From positions 907,799 through 971,798 of the forward strand of contig NW_021167089.1 of NCBI RefSeq assembly GCF_003711515.1: a DNA stretch of 64,000 nt. Reading direction: 5' to 3'. The notes below the pieces were generated by a model. It ran no database searches and was not told where the DNA came from. It saw nothing but the letters and a program-made list of their open reading frames with translations. The translations under genes were made by a program, and so were the position numbers. This document shows, in pieces, positions 12,242-23,421 of the stretch. The stretch's first letter is position 1; each line of letters opens with the position of its first letter. The DNA is from Sodiomyces alkalinus F11 (Eukaryota; Ascomycota; Sordariomycetes; Glomerellales; Plectosphaerellaceae).

Positions 12242-13667
12242 GACTCTGGATGGGGCCTGGAGTATTCGACTGCTCTGTGGTCCTCTGGACGTGGGGACCG
12301 CCCGCCAGGCTGGCAAGCGAAGGGCCTTTGCCTGTGGCTTTCTGGTGAGCTGCAGGTTCGTCCAAGCGAATTGTATCCGTAAGATTAGGACAAGCTCCGC
12401 TGAATATTTCCTGGTCCAAATAAGAACGCCGGTGATAATGATTGGAGGAGCAGGTGCTTAATTTTGCGGCGAAGGAGCACCCTAATAGAGAGCGCAATCT
12501 GCTCAATGGGCGCTCGGATGCTTGGACCGGACCCGGGAATATCCAAGTAGCTACTTCGTAGTCCGTACGACGGAGAAGGGGGACTCGCTAGTCTGATTAT
12601 GGAATCTGGAAGAGATGTGATGTAGGAAGCAGAACCAAGTAGGAAAAGGGTATGGAGAAATCTGCAACGTGAGGAGAGGGGAAGGGTGAAGGAAAAGAGA
12701 CTCAAAACAGTTTTGGTGCCGCCTTTCGTGGGAAATGTACGATGGGGAACGATGGAGTCGAGTCTGGCGCCGTTCCAGGGGAACGCGGACGGAGGATTAG
12801 GGGGTTCCACACCTGGTAAGACCCCCTTTTCTTTCCCCCCTCCCACCTCCCCCCAAAAAGTAAAAATTAAAAACAACTGCTTCCAGATCTAATAAACACA
12901 AGCGCCGTCAACGAGCACTGCCGAACTTATTTATACTACGAATCAAACTGCTCGGAAACCTTTACCAGAACGTACGTTGTACCCTGGCGTAGATGGCGAT
13001 TCGATTCAATCATGGCTCGATTGTCGAAGCTTTCCAATGGTCTCATCTCATTAGGGGTCCCCGAAGTGACTAGCTACTCGTTGTGAGCCAATGAGAAGAC
13101 GATCTTGATTGGGAACCAGGGGCTTTTCTCTGCCGGTGCTCCATTAAGCTCCAAGATAGGTAAGGTACCTAAGGTACCTTACATAACTTCGTACGAAGTA
13201 CAGTAGGGCACTCATATACGATAGGTACCTTACAATACTTCCTGTGAGAAAATGAGGGGTAGTGCGAACTTTTGCAATAAGTTCCAGGAACACTCGGTTA
13301 TATTCCAGTCAGTGATGGTTTCTTTGAAACAGGTAATTAACCCCAACTCACCAATCGAAATACTACGGACCTTGAGGCTGGTAAGATGGTAAGGTACCTT
13401 AGGTAGGGTATTCGCTTGTTGATGAAGGTACTTTACCTCCAAAACAAAGTCCTTACCCAACCGATGTCTTGGCACTGATTGCACCACTGGTCATCGGAGA
13501 TCTCTACTCGAGAAAGTGTCGACAAGCCTGCTCCTTTCCCAAGGTAGTCGACTCGACGAGATTATTCTCACAATTATTAGCCCCCTTCTTTTCAACTTCT
13601 TTTATCCCGTCCGCGTTCCTTCAGGGTTATACTGGTGTCTTTCCGCTCGAGACTCCAACCAGATACC
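12242..13667. other. Divergent promoter region with near-palindromes
   Basis: Upstream region shared by the unknown gene on the minus strand and ECT1 on the plus strand. It holds clustered short palindromic motifs: GTAGCTACTTCGTAGTCCG near 12547-12565, repeated GGTACCT units at 13157-13183, a CTTCGTACGAAG palindrome near 13187-13199, and more GGTACCTTA at 13221-13234 and 13390-13407. A pyrimidine-rich leader follows before the ECT1 start. No gene is supported. Confidence 0.5.
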
Positions 13668-15309
13668 ATGACGGACATTGACCCTAAGGCCCCGCCTGGT
13701 GACCCAGCCCCCAAACTCCTTGAGGACCGCATCTGGATTGATGGTTGTTTCGACTTTTTTCACCATGGTGCGTTCATTTATTCATGATACTAACAGGAAA
13801 ACTGCCGTGCAGCTGGAAGGCAAGTGACTAGGGATATCCAACGACTGATGCACCTCAGGACATGCGGGGGCTATCGTCCAAGCCCGCCAGCTGGGCAACG
13901 AGCTCTACATTGGCGTCCACTCAGACGAAGCCATCCTCGAAAACAAGGGACCAACAGTCATGACACTTGAAGAGCGGTGCGTTACTACTATCTCTCGTTC
14001 ACTACCTAAAACACGGCCGGCACTCTTAGGTCTCTCGTGTTTTTCCTTCTTTGTTTTCTTTCCCTTCTTTCCCCGCCCCCTCCCTGACGTGCCTTCTCCG
14101 CAGTCTCGCCGCCGTAGATGCGTGCCGCTGGGTCACCAAGTCCGTGGCTCGAGCCCCCTACGTCACGCAGCTGGAGTGGGTCAGCCACTACGGGTGCAAG
14201 TACGTCGTCCACGGCGACGACATCACCTCCGATAGCAGTGGGGAGGACTGTTACCGCTTTGTCAAGGCAGCAGGGCGGTTCAAAGTCGTGAAGCGGACCC
14301 CGAGTATCTCGACCACTGACCTCGTCGGTCGCATGTTGCTCTGCACCCGCACCCACTTCATCAAATCGCTGGAGAAGTGTCTCGCCGGCGAAGAGGGCGA
14401 CGGGCCCGCCGCGGAGGCCCACGCCGAAGGCCGGGCCATGACGGATCGCATGCGCTTATACGCCACTGACGAGACGGGGAAGACGCCGGGCGCCGAGGTG
14501 TGGTTCTGGTCGGCCTCCAAAGAGGCCAAGACGGACGCCTCCGTAGAAGAGAAGGGCGACTTCCGCCAGTTCCTCGAGGGCGCCGGCCCGAAACCTGGCC
14601 AGCGCGTCGTCTACGTGGATGGCGGGTTTGATCTCTTCTCTAGCGGCCACATTGAATTTCTCCGTCGAGTCCTCGTTGCCGAGGAAGAGCTGGCCCGTAA
14701 AGACGGGTGGTATTCGGAACAGTCAGTCAATGAACGGATCGGTAAGGGTGGTGACTACCCTCCCGCCTACGTTGTGGCTGGTGTTCACGACGACGAGGTC
14801 ATCAACCACTGGAAGGGCGTGAACTACCCTATCATGAACATCTATGAGCGGGGTTTGTGCGTATTGCAGTGCAAGGTAAGCGCGGAGGTCGACTAGCCTT
14901 GACGGACTCCTGAAACAAGGCTGACACGTGTGGTCTCGTACTCCAACTGTAGTATGTCAACGCAGTCATCTTCGGGGCTCCCTTCACACCGACCAAGGCC
15001 TACTTGACCACCATGCCATGGGGCACACCCGATGCCGTCTACCACGGCTCGACTGCTTTCATGCCTTTGACCAACGACCCGTACACGGCGGCCCGGGAGA
15101 TGGGCATCATGAAGCTGGTTGGGCCGCACCATTTCTCGGACGTCAACGCGGGGACCATTGTGCAGCGGATCCTGAAGAGCCGCGACATCTACGAGGAACG
15201 ACAGCGCAAAAAGGGGGTCAAGGCAGAGGCGGAGGCGGCAGCCAAGCGGCGTGAAGCTCTGGAAGAGGAGCAGCAGAAAATACTAGCTGAGAGGGCTGCC
15301 GAGGCGTGA
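13668..15309 (+). CDS. ECT1: Ethanolamine-phosphate cytidylyltransferase
   Basis: Makes CDP-ethanolamine from CTP and phosphoethanolamine, the middle step of the Kennedy pathway to phosphatidylethanolamine. Exons are 13668-13767, 13859-13976, 14104-14875 and 14953-15309, giving 448 residues; all introns are GT...AG and in phase. Two cytidylyltransferase-like domains are visible. The first has DGCFDFFHHGHAGA, with the HxGH nucleotide-binding motif (residues 32-35) split by intron 1, and HGDDI. The second begins VVYVDGGFDLFSSGHIEFL, where the usual HxGH reads SSGH, so only the first domain keeps the full motif. The C-terminal 35 residues are a charged Lys/Glu/Ala helix. Length is somewhat above the mammalian form because of an insert between the domains. 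Confidence 0.95.
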
Positions 15310-16991
15310 GTGATAGGGTTTCCTTTTACGACCATATAGAGAAAGGAAGGGAAGGAGGGATTACGTGACCAAGCATGCGGGACGGTATCCCAAATCGGAG
15401 TTCTGGGGGTTCAGTACCTATGCATACAACTCAGGCGTCCCGGCGGCAAGATATCCTTGGAGATTCAACATTGGAATGGGGCTTTCAAGGCCTTCAACAG
15501 GTTTCATGTGCCCCGGGGGTCACAGGGGCTAGATGACAAGAAAAGGGGAGAGGCCTTCAAGGCTTCAGCAACGAGAGAAACTGACGTTGAACTGAATGAA
15601 ATACAGCAGTATTTGGGCGGTGGATGCAACACAACATTTTGTTCTCCGCTCATGTCATCTGCATCAAATAGACCTAGGTGAAAAGAAGAAAGAAGGGATG
15701 CACCTTACCGATGCAATGCGGGTGGCTAGGCTCGGCCTGCAAATGCAATAGCTTCTCCGAATCTCGGGATGGGTCAAAGATCGACCGGCTTTTAAGAGGC
15801 AATTCGTTACACAGTAAGTGTAGTCCGGCCCGCCTGGCGGACACTTTTTATCATTCACGAGGTCATGTAGCGGGATCGGATCTCTGCTCCACATCCCCTC
15901 CGCATACGGTCGGCTATCAACGGGCAAAGATGTACAACGTACGCAACGGACAAGATTCCGTCCGGGCGGGGAACGAATGGGGCACCTACCGGCCGAAACT
16001 CGGCTTGGCGCCGCCTCGAATCTTCCACGCGAACCCCGTCCCACACCGCTCCGTTATCTACGAAATGACATCCCCCCCTCTCAACTCTTTTCGTACATCA
16101 TCCCCTACTCTCTTGTCTTTCAATTCTCCCACCTTTTTTTTTTTTCCAATTCTTTAGCGAGTAGTCAATGAAATCAACCATTGACTTTCCAGTCGCTAAT
16201 GTGCAAAGGCATCCCTGTGCTGTTCGGTGACCGCCGCTCGTAACAGGGATCAAAACCCACCCACATGATCTGGATTTTGCCGTGATGCGGGGGCAAGGGT
16301 GTAAATAATTGTCAAAACTACGAAGGACAAGATCGTTAGAACTTCCGAGTTGGTGATGGCAAACCGGAAACCGAACTCGTCTAGGTACCTTACAGAATTC
16401 ATCCCTATTGGAAGTCCCATTGGAATTTCCCAAACAACTCAATCAACTGCATCCTACTCCACCGACTTCGGTCCATGAACCATACCTGCATCCATAATTT
16501 GCCATCCGATCTTTCAATGTTTTTTTTGGGGGGAGGGAAATTCCCTTTGTGTGCCATCTGGATATCGGACGCCCTTAGAACGACCCACTTGTCGTCAATT
16601 GGGCGCCCCGGTCACCTGCCCCTTCCTGCAAGATGCCGGCATATCCAATGACCGTCGAGTCAAGCGTCCTTCTTGGAAGGTACCTGGGTCTTGGTTATGG
16701 TCCATCTATCTCCGATTATAACCAGCCCATCCGGTACGAAGTATAAACTTTGAACGCTGCCGGTGCCACTTCCCTTTTCTTCCGACGTACTTGCTTTCTT
16801 TTAGTTTGCTGGTCCTCTTTCGCTCTTACCCTTCCCTCCCCCTTATCTTCCTTCTTCGTCTTCTTCTTCTTCTTCTCCTCCTCCTGCTCCCATCCTTTTA
16901 ACACTGTCGGGCTAAGCAGCTCCTGGTGCCTTCAACGTCATACTCAACCACCCGCTCAGCCAAGATTCGCATCGTCGCCACTCGAACTACA
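15310..16991. other. Intergenic region, promoter side of the aminotransferase
   Basis: No gene was recognised in 1.7 kb. Visible features are a T-run at about 16132-16146, one GGTACCTTA motif at 16384, a T/G-run near 16519-16536, and a strongly pyrimidine-rich tract (16770-16900, TTC and TCC repeats) just before the aminotransferase start, typical of promoters of well-expressed fungal genes. Confidence 0.5.
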
Positions 16992-18392
16992 ATGGCTCCC
17001 GCTGCCGTTACCAACGGCGCCCCCCAGAGCGCTCAGGATGTCAGCTTGACCACCTCCTCTCTCGAGCAGAAGATCGAGGCCTTGCCTGTCAAGAACGGCA
17101 GCGCCAAGGGCACGGCGGTCCCTACTCAGTCACCCGAGTACCAGGAGCTCGATGCGTCCAAACTCACCTTCCACCGCACCACGTCCCCACGTCCCGTCCC
17201 CGACGAAGCCACCGCCCACGCCGGCTCCGAGACCATCTGCACCGACCACATGATCACCGCTACCTGGAAGGCCTCGACCGGCTGGTCTGCCCCCGAGCTT
17301 AAACCCTACGGCCCGCTATCCCTCATGCCCACCGCCTCTGTCCTCCACTATGCCACCGAGTGCTTCGAGGGCATGAAGGTCTACCGAGGCCACGACGGCC
17401 GCCTCCGCCTCTTCCGCCCAGATCTCAACGCCGCTCGCATGCTCATGTCCTCCCTCCGCATCTCCCTGCCCAGCTTCCCGCCCCGCGAGCTCGAACGCCT
17501 CCTGCACGCCCTCCTCGCCATCGACGGCCCTCGCTGGCTACCCCGCGACCGCCAGGGCTCCTTCCTCTACATCCGCCCCACCATGATCGGCACCCAGCCC
17601 CAGCTCGGCGTCCAGGCGCCCAGCGAGGCCATGCTCTTCATCATCTGCACCTTCATGCCCCGCATGGACGCTCCTCCCGGCGGTATGCGTCTGCACACCT
17701 CTCCCGAGGACATGGTCCGCGCTTGGGTCGGCGGCTTCGGCTACGCCAAGGTCGGTGCCAACTACGGCCCGTCCCTGGCCGCCACCGCCGAGGCCCGCAA
17801 GCGGGGATACGGCCAGGTCCTCTGGCTCTACGGTCCGGAGCAGCTCTGCACCGAAGCCGGTGCCAGTAACTTCTTCGTTCTCTGGCGCTCCAAGGAGGAC
17901 CCGAACCGTGTCGAGCTCCTCACCGCCCCGCTTGATGATCGCCTCATCCTGGACGGCGTCACCCGCCGCAGCGTCCTCGGCCTGGCTCGCGAGCGTCTCG
18001 CTGGTCAGCTTGAAGTCGTCGAGCGCCGCTACTCCATCGACGAAGTCACCCAGGCACATGCTGAGGGTCGTCTTATCGAATCTTTCGCTGCCGGCACTGC
18101 TGTAAGTGAATCCCCGCAATTCTCTGCCAATTCTTCTTTTCCTTTTATCCGCTCCTTCGTCCCTCTTCCTCTCTACAGGCGCAAGGTGGGCTGTCGCTAA
18201 TATGCATTGGTACAGTTCTTCGTCTGTCCCGTGTCCCACATCCACCACCGCGGCAGTGATATCCCCATCAGCATGGGCGATACCGGCAAGGGCGGCGACT
18301 TCACTCTCAAGTTGAAGGGCTGGATGCATGACATTATGTACGGCAACGAGCAGCATGAGTGGGGCGTTCTCATCGAAGAAGAGAAGCAGTAA
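16992..18392 (+). CDS. BAT: Branched-chain amino-acid aminotransferase
   Basis: PLP enzyme that interconverts Leu/Ile/Val and their 2-oxoacids with glutamate/2-oxoglutarate. Exons 16992-18101 and 18216-18392 (GTAAGT...CAG) give 428 residues. The start ATG at 16992 follows ACTACA; the frame upstream is open but has no ATG. Class IV aminotransferase landmarks are present: ATECFEGMKVYRG, SFLYIRPTMIGT, GYAKVGANYGPSLAA with the predicted Schiff-base lysine at residue 253, GYGQVLWLYGPE, and C-terminal SFAAGTA joined by the splice to FFVCPVSHI. The first 60 residues are Ser/Thr/Pro-rich with few acidic residues at the very start, so mitochondrial import is possible but not evident. Fold-type assignment is certain; which paralogue (cytosolic or mitochondrial) is not. 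Confidence 0.95.
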
Positions 18393-18980
18393 ATTGTCCA
18401 GATCTGGTGAAGTGAGGAGGTGACCTCCACCCAACTTCCTCCATCCCCCGCGAACGGAAATATAGAAAAAGGAAAGAGAGAGGGGACGAAACAAGAAGGA
18501 AGAGCAAAGAAGGAGAGGCAAGACTTCGAAATGACCGACATAGACACTGCATACAGAGGCGCGCGCGCACGAGCAAACAATCAAGAAGGGGACGAAAAAG
18601 GTAGGAACATGGCCGCGGCGTTTGAATGGGAATTTCTGCGACCAAGAGGCAGTGGTATATCATGCTGCATGAAATTTAGTAATGTCTGATGTACATAGCT
18701 TAGAGTTCAAGCTGAATTGTCTTGAAAACATCATATATTGACCTCGTATTCGATCTTTCCACATATTAAGCCCGCCAGTGCCATTATACACACACAGCCA
18801 GCAAGGTCGCCTATAAGTGGGCGTGAAACAGCTAACCATGCATAGTATCTTCCCATCCCCTGAAACCGCCGAATAAGTAAAATTAGTGACGCCAATTCCA
18901 GAATGCATTCCATAAGGTAGGAAGCCCTGCGCAAAAGGCTGTCTTGCTTGTACCTTCCCTTCGGAGGCCGGCACAACAAA
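18393..18980. other. Short convergent intergenic region
   Basis: Contains the 3' ends of the aminotransferase (plus) and the coiled-coil gene (minus). A purine-rich tract follows the aminotransferase stop near 18455-18510. Nothing else was recognised. Confidence 0.5.
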
Positions 18981-20215
18981 TCAGCTTTGAAGCCAAAGTT
19001 CTTCCAGGATCTCTCTCTTCTCCTCCTCGAGCTCCTGCGAATATAATCAGCCTGTGGAGATACAGGGCGACACTTGGTTTCTCTGGTGTTTTACGTACCT
19101 CTTCGATCTCTTCCAACTTCCTAAGCGCCTCCTTCTTTGACCTGATGGTCTCCTGTTTCAACCTTCCCATCTTCTCGTCAAAGGCCGCATCGCGCTTTGG
19201 ATCCCCGGACCCCATCAGGATCTTGTTGAACGCTTCATTCTCTGCTGTCTTGGCTGCATCCAACTCTTTCAGATTCCGTTGCAGAAACTCCGCCGTCTCG
19301 GCTGCTTCCTTTCTGAGTCTCTCTGCGGCAGTTCCTACCATCTGTTTTTCTCGTGGTTCGCTGTCGGACTTTTTGTACGTGTAGCTTTCTGACAGTGGTT
19401 TGTCGAAGTTGGCGCTCAGGTTCTGCACGCTTTCCAAGACTCCCCTATCCTCCGTCACTATAGCAGACAACTTGTCGCAGAGGAGGGTATGAGCACCATC
19501 GAGCAGGTCAAAGACTTGCGAGTGCAGCTGTTCGCCTTTCTCAACATATGCAGCTGAACAAAAACATCTCTGTCAGCCACGCGCCCCCTTTCTCAGAGAC
19601 ATGCTCGGGAGATTTACTCTTGATTCGGGCCAGCAGCTGTGCTTCCAACTTATCTGGACGGCGAGGTTCTAACTTCTTAGAGGGTAACTCCATTGCCTCG
19701 CGGAGGCCCTTCCACGGCTGTGGGTCGCTTGCACTGCTGGCCCCTGATTCGGGGCCTAACTGACTGTTTGCTACTCGAGAAGATTCCCATGGAAAGACAG
19801 AACCAGAATGCCGGGGTAAGTGAGAGGACTGGATTGAGATCGGGTCGGCACGGTACAAGGCAGGATCTTCTCTGCGCAGAGGTTCACCAGGTGCGAAGTC
19901 GAGCGGCGACAATGCATGCAAACGCTCTCCCCGAGCCCGGGTCCGATCATGCCCAAGTGATACTGGCCGTGAATAAGGCTGGAATCGGTGTAGGTGAGGG
20001 GAAGTGTGGTCACTGGGTCGTATGTCCTTTGGCTTGACTTGATTCTGGATGTCTTTGCCAAAGAGGCGATCGCGGAACGGGGTAGCCGAAGCGGCTTCTC
20101 TCTTGGGTCTAGATGGCTGTTCGTCGTCTGTGGGCGTTTTCATGCTGACAGGTTCAAGAGGCGACTGCCCTGAACATCGTAGACGTCGAGACCGCACCAA
20201 GTACTCCCAATCCAT
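18981..20215 (-). CDS. Coiled-coil protein of unknown function
   Basis: Three exons on the minus strand, 19618-20215, 19099-19553 and 18981-19034, give 368 residues. The introns start GTAAAT and GTACGT and end CAG; the last exon encodes only 17 residues (ELEEEKREILEELWLQS) and a stop. The N-terminal 190 residues are polar, Pro/Ser/Arg-rich and probably disordered. From about residue 195 the protein is a long charged alpha-helix with heptad character (YVEKGEQLHSQVFDLLDG, then AAERLRKEAAETAEFLQRNLKEL and KMGRLKQETIRSKKEALRKLEEIEE). This suggests a coiled-coil scaffold or subunit of a larger complex. I do not recognise the family. Reading through the second intron instead would give a basic tail unlike a coiled coil, so the spliced form is preferred. 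Confidence 0.72.
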
Positions 20216-21598
20216 GTCTCGAAAATATGAGTTACCGAAGACGGCAAAGGGAGTCAGTCTGATATCAGTATGGTCAAGTCAGAAAACTCGGCCTATCCAA
20301 AGTCCATGTGATTCCATGATCAAGAATGGATCACAGATATCAAAGTAGGGGACAAGAAGATACTCGATAAATAAGGTAGCTACCTACCTTAGACAGGTAC
20401 CTTGGATACCAACCAAGGGTGACATGACCGGTACCTTATGGATGAATGATCACGGCCCCGAAAGGACATAGGAGGAAGGAAAAGCCAAGACGGGGCACAG
20501 GGTGGTCAGAGTTCTTCCGACTTGCCGAGGAAGGAGGAAGGAGAACACCCGTGGCAACTTCCATGGTTACCAAGGTAGCAACGTCCCAGATATGAAGGCG
20601 AGTGACGTTCATTTCATAGCTGGAAGGTAAAGCCTTCTCCTCAGCCTAGACTGCGACGTCCTGCACACAAAACTACCCTTATAGCCCCAAGCAGAGGATG
20701 AAGCGACGTACTTCGTACAATGCACACAATAAAGACGCGGATTGATGCTGTAAATGTTATGATCGAAGATGCCAGCTCAAAGCCGGAAGCGAAGGCGCTG
20801 GGAATTCGCATGGCAACATGGGAAGGAAGTCGATGGGAACATGACCCGTGCGTCACCTTGCCGCTCCCAGCATTTATTTCGTACTCCGTACGAACTATTA
20901 CGAAGTTCTGAAGCGCTTCCGCTCTCAAGAGCCGTTTGTTGCCAGTTAAGAAGTCCATGCAGTAGGCGCCGCGCCATAGCTTTAGGGCTGCACGCGCGTA
21001 ATGAATAAAGAAAAAAAAAAAGAACAAAAGTCGATGCAGCTGCCAGTGCCACAGTTGCCTAGTACCTCGCCGTCCATATTTGGCATTTGGCCCATAGCGC
21101 AAGCTGACGGTCTTGGCAACCCCAATCGCCGGGTTCTGTGCAACGACTTCACTTGACAGCTGAAACACAGGATCGAAGTACTTCGTACATACCTAGACCC
21201 CCGGCGTCAACTAAGCCCCTCCGAGTGTCCACGTAACTTGCCAGCGCCGTCCCGGGCGCCTGTGCTGCTCTTCGTTGGGTCTTATTTGCCATAAAAGTTC
21301 GCAAAAGATATTATATTTCAAGCAGGACATTCCCAGCATACAAAATTATTCGTCTCAGAAACCAGCGAATAGCCGACAAGTTTCTAGTCATCTTTTCCCA
21401 TCCACCCCCAACAGCAACGTTTCGAGCCACCTGCTTCACGCCTGTGTCTCGCGACTTACAGATATATACCTCGCGCACCAGTCCCCCCGATCTCCTCAAA
21501 AGCCCACCAGACGTACGGATACATACCCTTCTTTACGAAGCTTCCTCGTCCCGAAGACAGTTTTAAGAGTCTATTAGGACTCTTACCCCCCCTCAGCC
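20216..21598. other. Divergent upstream region, no gene recognised
   Basis: Lies between the minus-strand coiled-coil gene and the plus-strand AhpC/TSA gene. It holds near-palindromic motifs: GGTAGCTACCTACCTTAG and GGTACCTTGG at 20378-20408, GTACTTCGTAC at 20709-20719, GTACTCCGTACG at 20880-20892, and GTACTTCGTAC near 21176-21188. A frame on the minus strand (20641-21168) contains a poly-Phe run from an A-tract and is not convincing. Confidence 0.5.
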
Positions 21599-22900
21599 AT
21601 GTCCGCGACTGAACATACCGGGGCAGCAACCGCGAAGCCTGCGTCGGACAAGGCCAATAATTCTTCAGCTGTCTCCGTGGAAGGGACACCCATGAACGTC
21701 ACCGATTCTCCCCCACTAGCCCAAACAGCTCAATCAGAACACGACAAGGCAGACAATAACCGACACACACCGATCATTGAGACCCAACCCATCAAGGGTC
21801 TAGGTGATGATGCCAAGATCGTCGAGCTTCCTACTGCGCAATCCGACGCAACACACTCACCCAGGGCATCGACCACGCAACGTGCCGAGACTACGAGCCG
21901 TGCAACTTCGATTGAAATCGATACTTCTCGGCCCCAAGACTTTGATGGTGCCATTGGCACAACCGACAAGCTGCCCACTCAGGAGATCCTGCGCAAAGTC
22001 GACGACTATGTTGTCCTGGACCGCCATGGCAGGACACATACTTTCAAGAGTTTGTACAGCGGACGGAACGTGGCCCGTCGCATGCTCATCATCTTTGTTC
22101 GCCATTTCTTTTGTGGCGTAAGACACCAGCTCCTCCGTCCCCTCTCCAGATCACTACGATGGCCATAAGCTGACAAGTACCAGAACTGCCAAGAATACCT
22201 CCGCACGCTCTCCGAATCCATCACGACCGATGCCCTCCTTGGCCTGCCCGTCAGCACCTTCATCACTGTCATCGGGTGCGGTGACCCTGCCATGATAGCG
22301 GCATATGCCGAAGCAACAAACTGCCCCTTCCCAATCTACACCGACCCGAAACGCTACCTCTATCGCGTCCTCGGCATGACTCGAACATGGGGACTCGGCG
22401 AGAAACCAGCATATATCAAGAAAAACTTTGCCGGGCTCGTTGCATCGTCTCTACTCCAGGGACTGAAACAGCTACCCAGTGGGATGGCAACCAAGGGGGG
22501 TGACTCTAAACAGGTGGGCGGCGAGTTCCTGTTCGAGCCTACCGACGTTGCCACTCCAATCGCGACGCCTGAGCCAGACACCGTTGGCCGATCTCTCGAC
22601 GAAGCCATTGCTAGGCAGCAGCAGCGCAAGTCGGCTTCCATCAATGAAGACGAAGACGAGGGTCTGTATGGCACGGAAGAGAAGCACGTTACGTGGTGTC
22701 ACCGGATGAAGACCACGCGCGACCATGCCGAGATTCCGGAATTGATGGAGGTGCTGGGCTTGGATGGTAACGGCAAGCCAATACGGGATAAGAGGAGGTG
22801 GTCAAAGGCACTCAGCGAGCGGAAGGGCACAGGCTTGAGCCTAGCCAGCCAGATGAGCCGATTAAGTGACCGCGAGAGAAGCAGGGACCGGTCGGTATAG
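21599..22900 (+). CDS. AhpC/TSA-type thioredoxin-fold protein
   Basis: Exons 21599-22117 and 22184-22900 (GTAAGA...CAG, 66 bases) give 411 residues. The central part matches the peroxiredoxin-like AhpC/TSA antioxidant family: after a 130-residue disordered N-terminus comes VVLDRHGRTHTFKSLY, then MLIIFVRHFFCGNCQEYL with a C-x-x-C pair at residues 172 and 175, the intron falling inside the motif. Further on are VITVIGCGDPAMIAAY and FPIYTDPKRYLYRVLGM. The C-terminal 130 residues are charged and Ser/Arg-rich, again low complexity. Peroxide or thiol redox activity is inferred from the family, not shown. A copia retrotransposon begins 60 bp after the stop, so it probably lies in this gene's 3' UTR. 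Confidence 0.88.
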
Positions 22901-22960
22901 CGTGGCTGTGTTTAATCCGAGCTTGGCTTTGCAGGTATTGTTTTACCATATTTGAGTATT

Positions 22961-23154
22961 TGTCAGATGCCTACAGCCACCTTATCGGGGTGTGACTTGC
23001 GCCATTTCTGTAGACGGATGGGGTACTTCCGACCGATGTATCCACATCAATTTCCCCTCCTTTTACTTCATAGTTAGACATTTACGCAGAGTATCTTTTA
23101 CTCTTCTTCAATACACACACATATCTTTTACGTACCTTATTTTATGTGCTAACA
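22961..23154 (+). repeat. 5' LTR of the copia element
   Basis: Begins TGTCAG and ends CTAACA, the 5'-TG...CA-3' ends expected of LTRs. It aligns without gaps to the 3' LTR over 194 bases with 14 differences. At three of those the 5' copy carries the TA (mutated) state; at eleven the 3' copy does. Preceded directly by the GTATT duplication. Confidence 0.97.
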
Positions 23155-23172
23155 GTTATAAGCCCGGCGTTC
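23155..23172 (+). other. Probable primer-binding site (initiator tRNA-Met half-molecule type)
   Basis: The 18 bases right after the 5' LTR, GTTATAAGCCCGGCGTTC, resemble the complement of the anticodon arm of fungal initiator tRNA-Met (from memory, GTTATGAGCCCTGCGCGC in yeast), with 14 of 18 positions equal. Copia-type elements such as Drosophila copia and yeast Ty5 prime from a cleaved initiator tRNA-Met in this way. One mismatch (G to A) is RIP-type. The match rests on a recalled tRNA sequence. Confidence 0.68.
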
Positions 23173-23421
23173 TAATAAATAAAGCTATTTCGATAGATCC
23201 TGTAGCTTTAAGGCAGTCAAAATAGCCTTAAGTCTATAGCGGTTAGCTTAGTATTATTAGCTACGTCCGCCTGCTTTATTTTGACCGTTATTCCGTTATT
23301 CCCTCTTATTTAAATCGCTTAACTCGCTTAAGTCCTATATCGTTCTATCGCTCCTCGTTTAATCGGTCTATTATAGTCGGTTTCGATAGTTTATTTCCCT
23401 GTAGTCCTAGTTAGTCAGACG

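Noticed and set aside
12385..12876. 163-codon minus-strand frame upstream of the unknown gene
   Set aside because: Low-complexity Pro/Ser product and no link to the conserved block; at most part of the 5' leader.
17538..18584. 348-codon minus-strand frame opposite the aminotransferase
   Set aside because: Antisense shadow of the GC-rich coding exon; His/Val/Asp-rich product typical of mirror frames.
20641..21168. 175-codon minus-strand frame with a poly-Phe run
   Set aside because: The run comes from an A-tract at 21007-21022; no similarity to a known protein.
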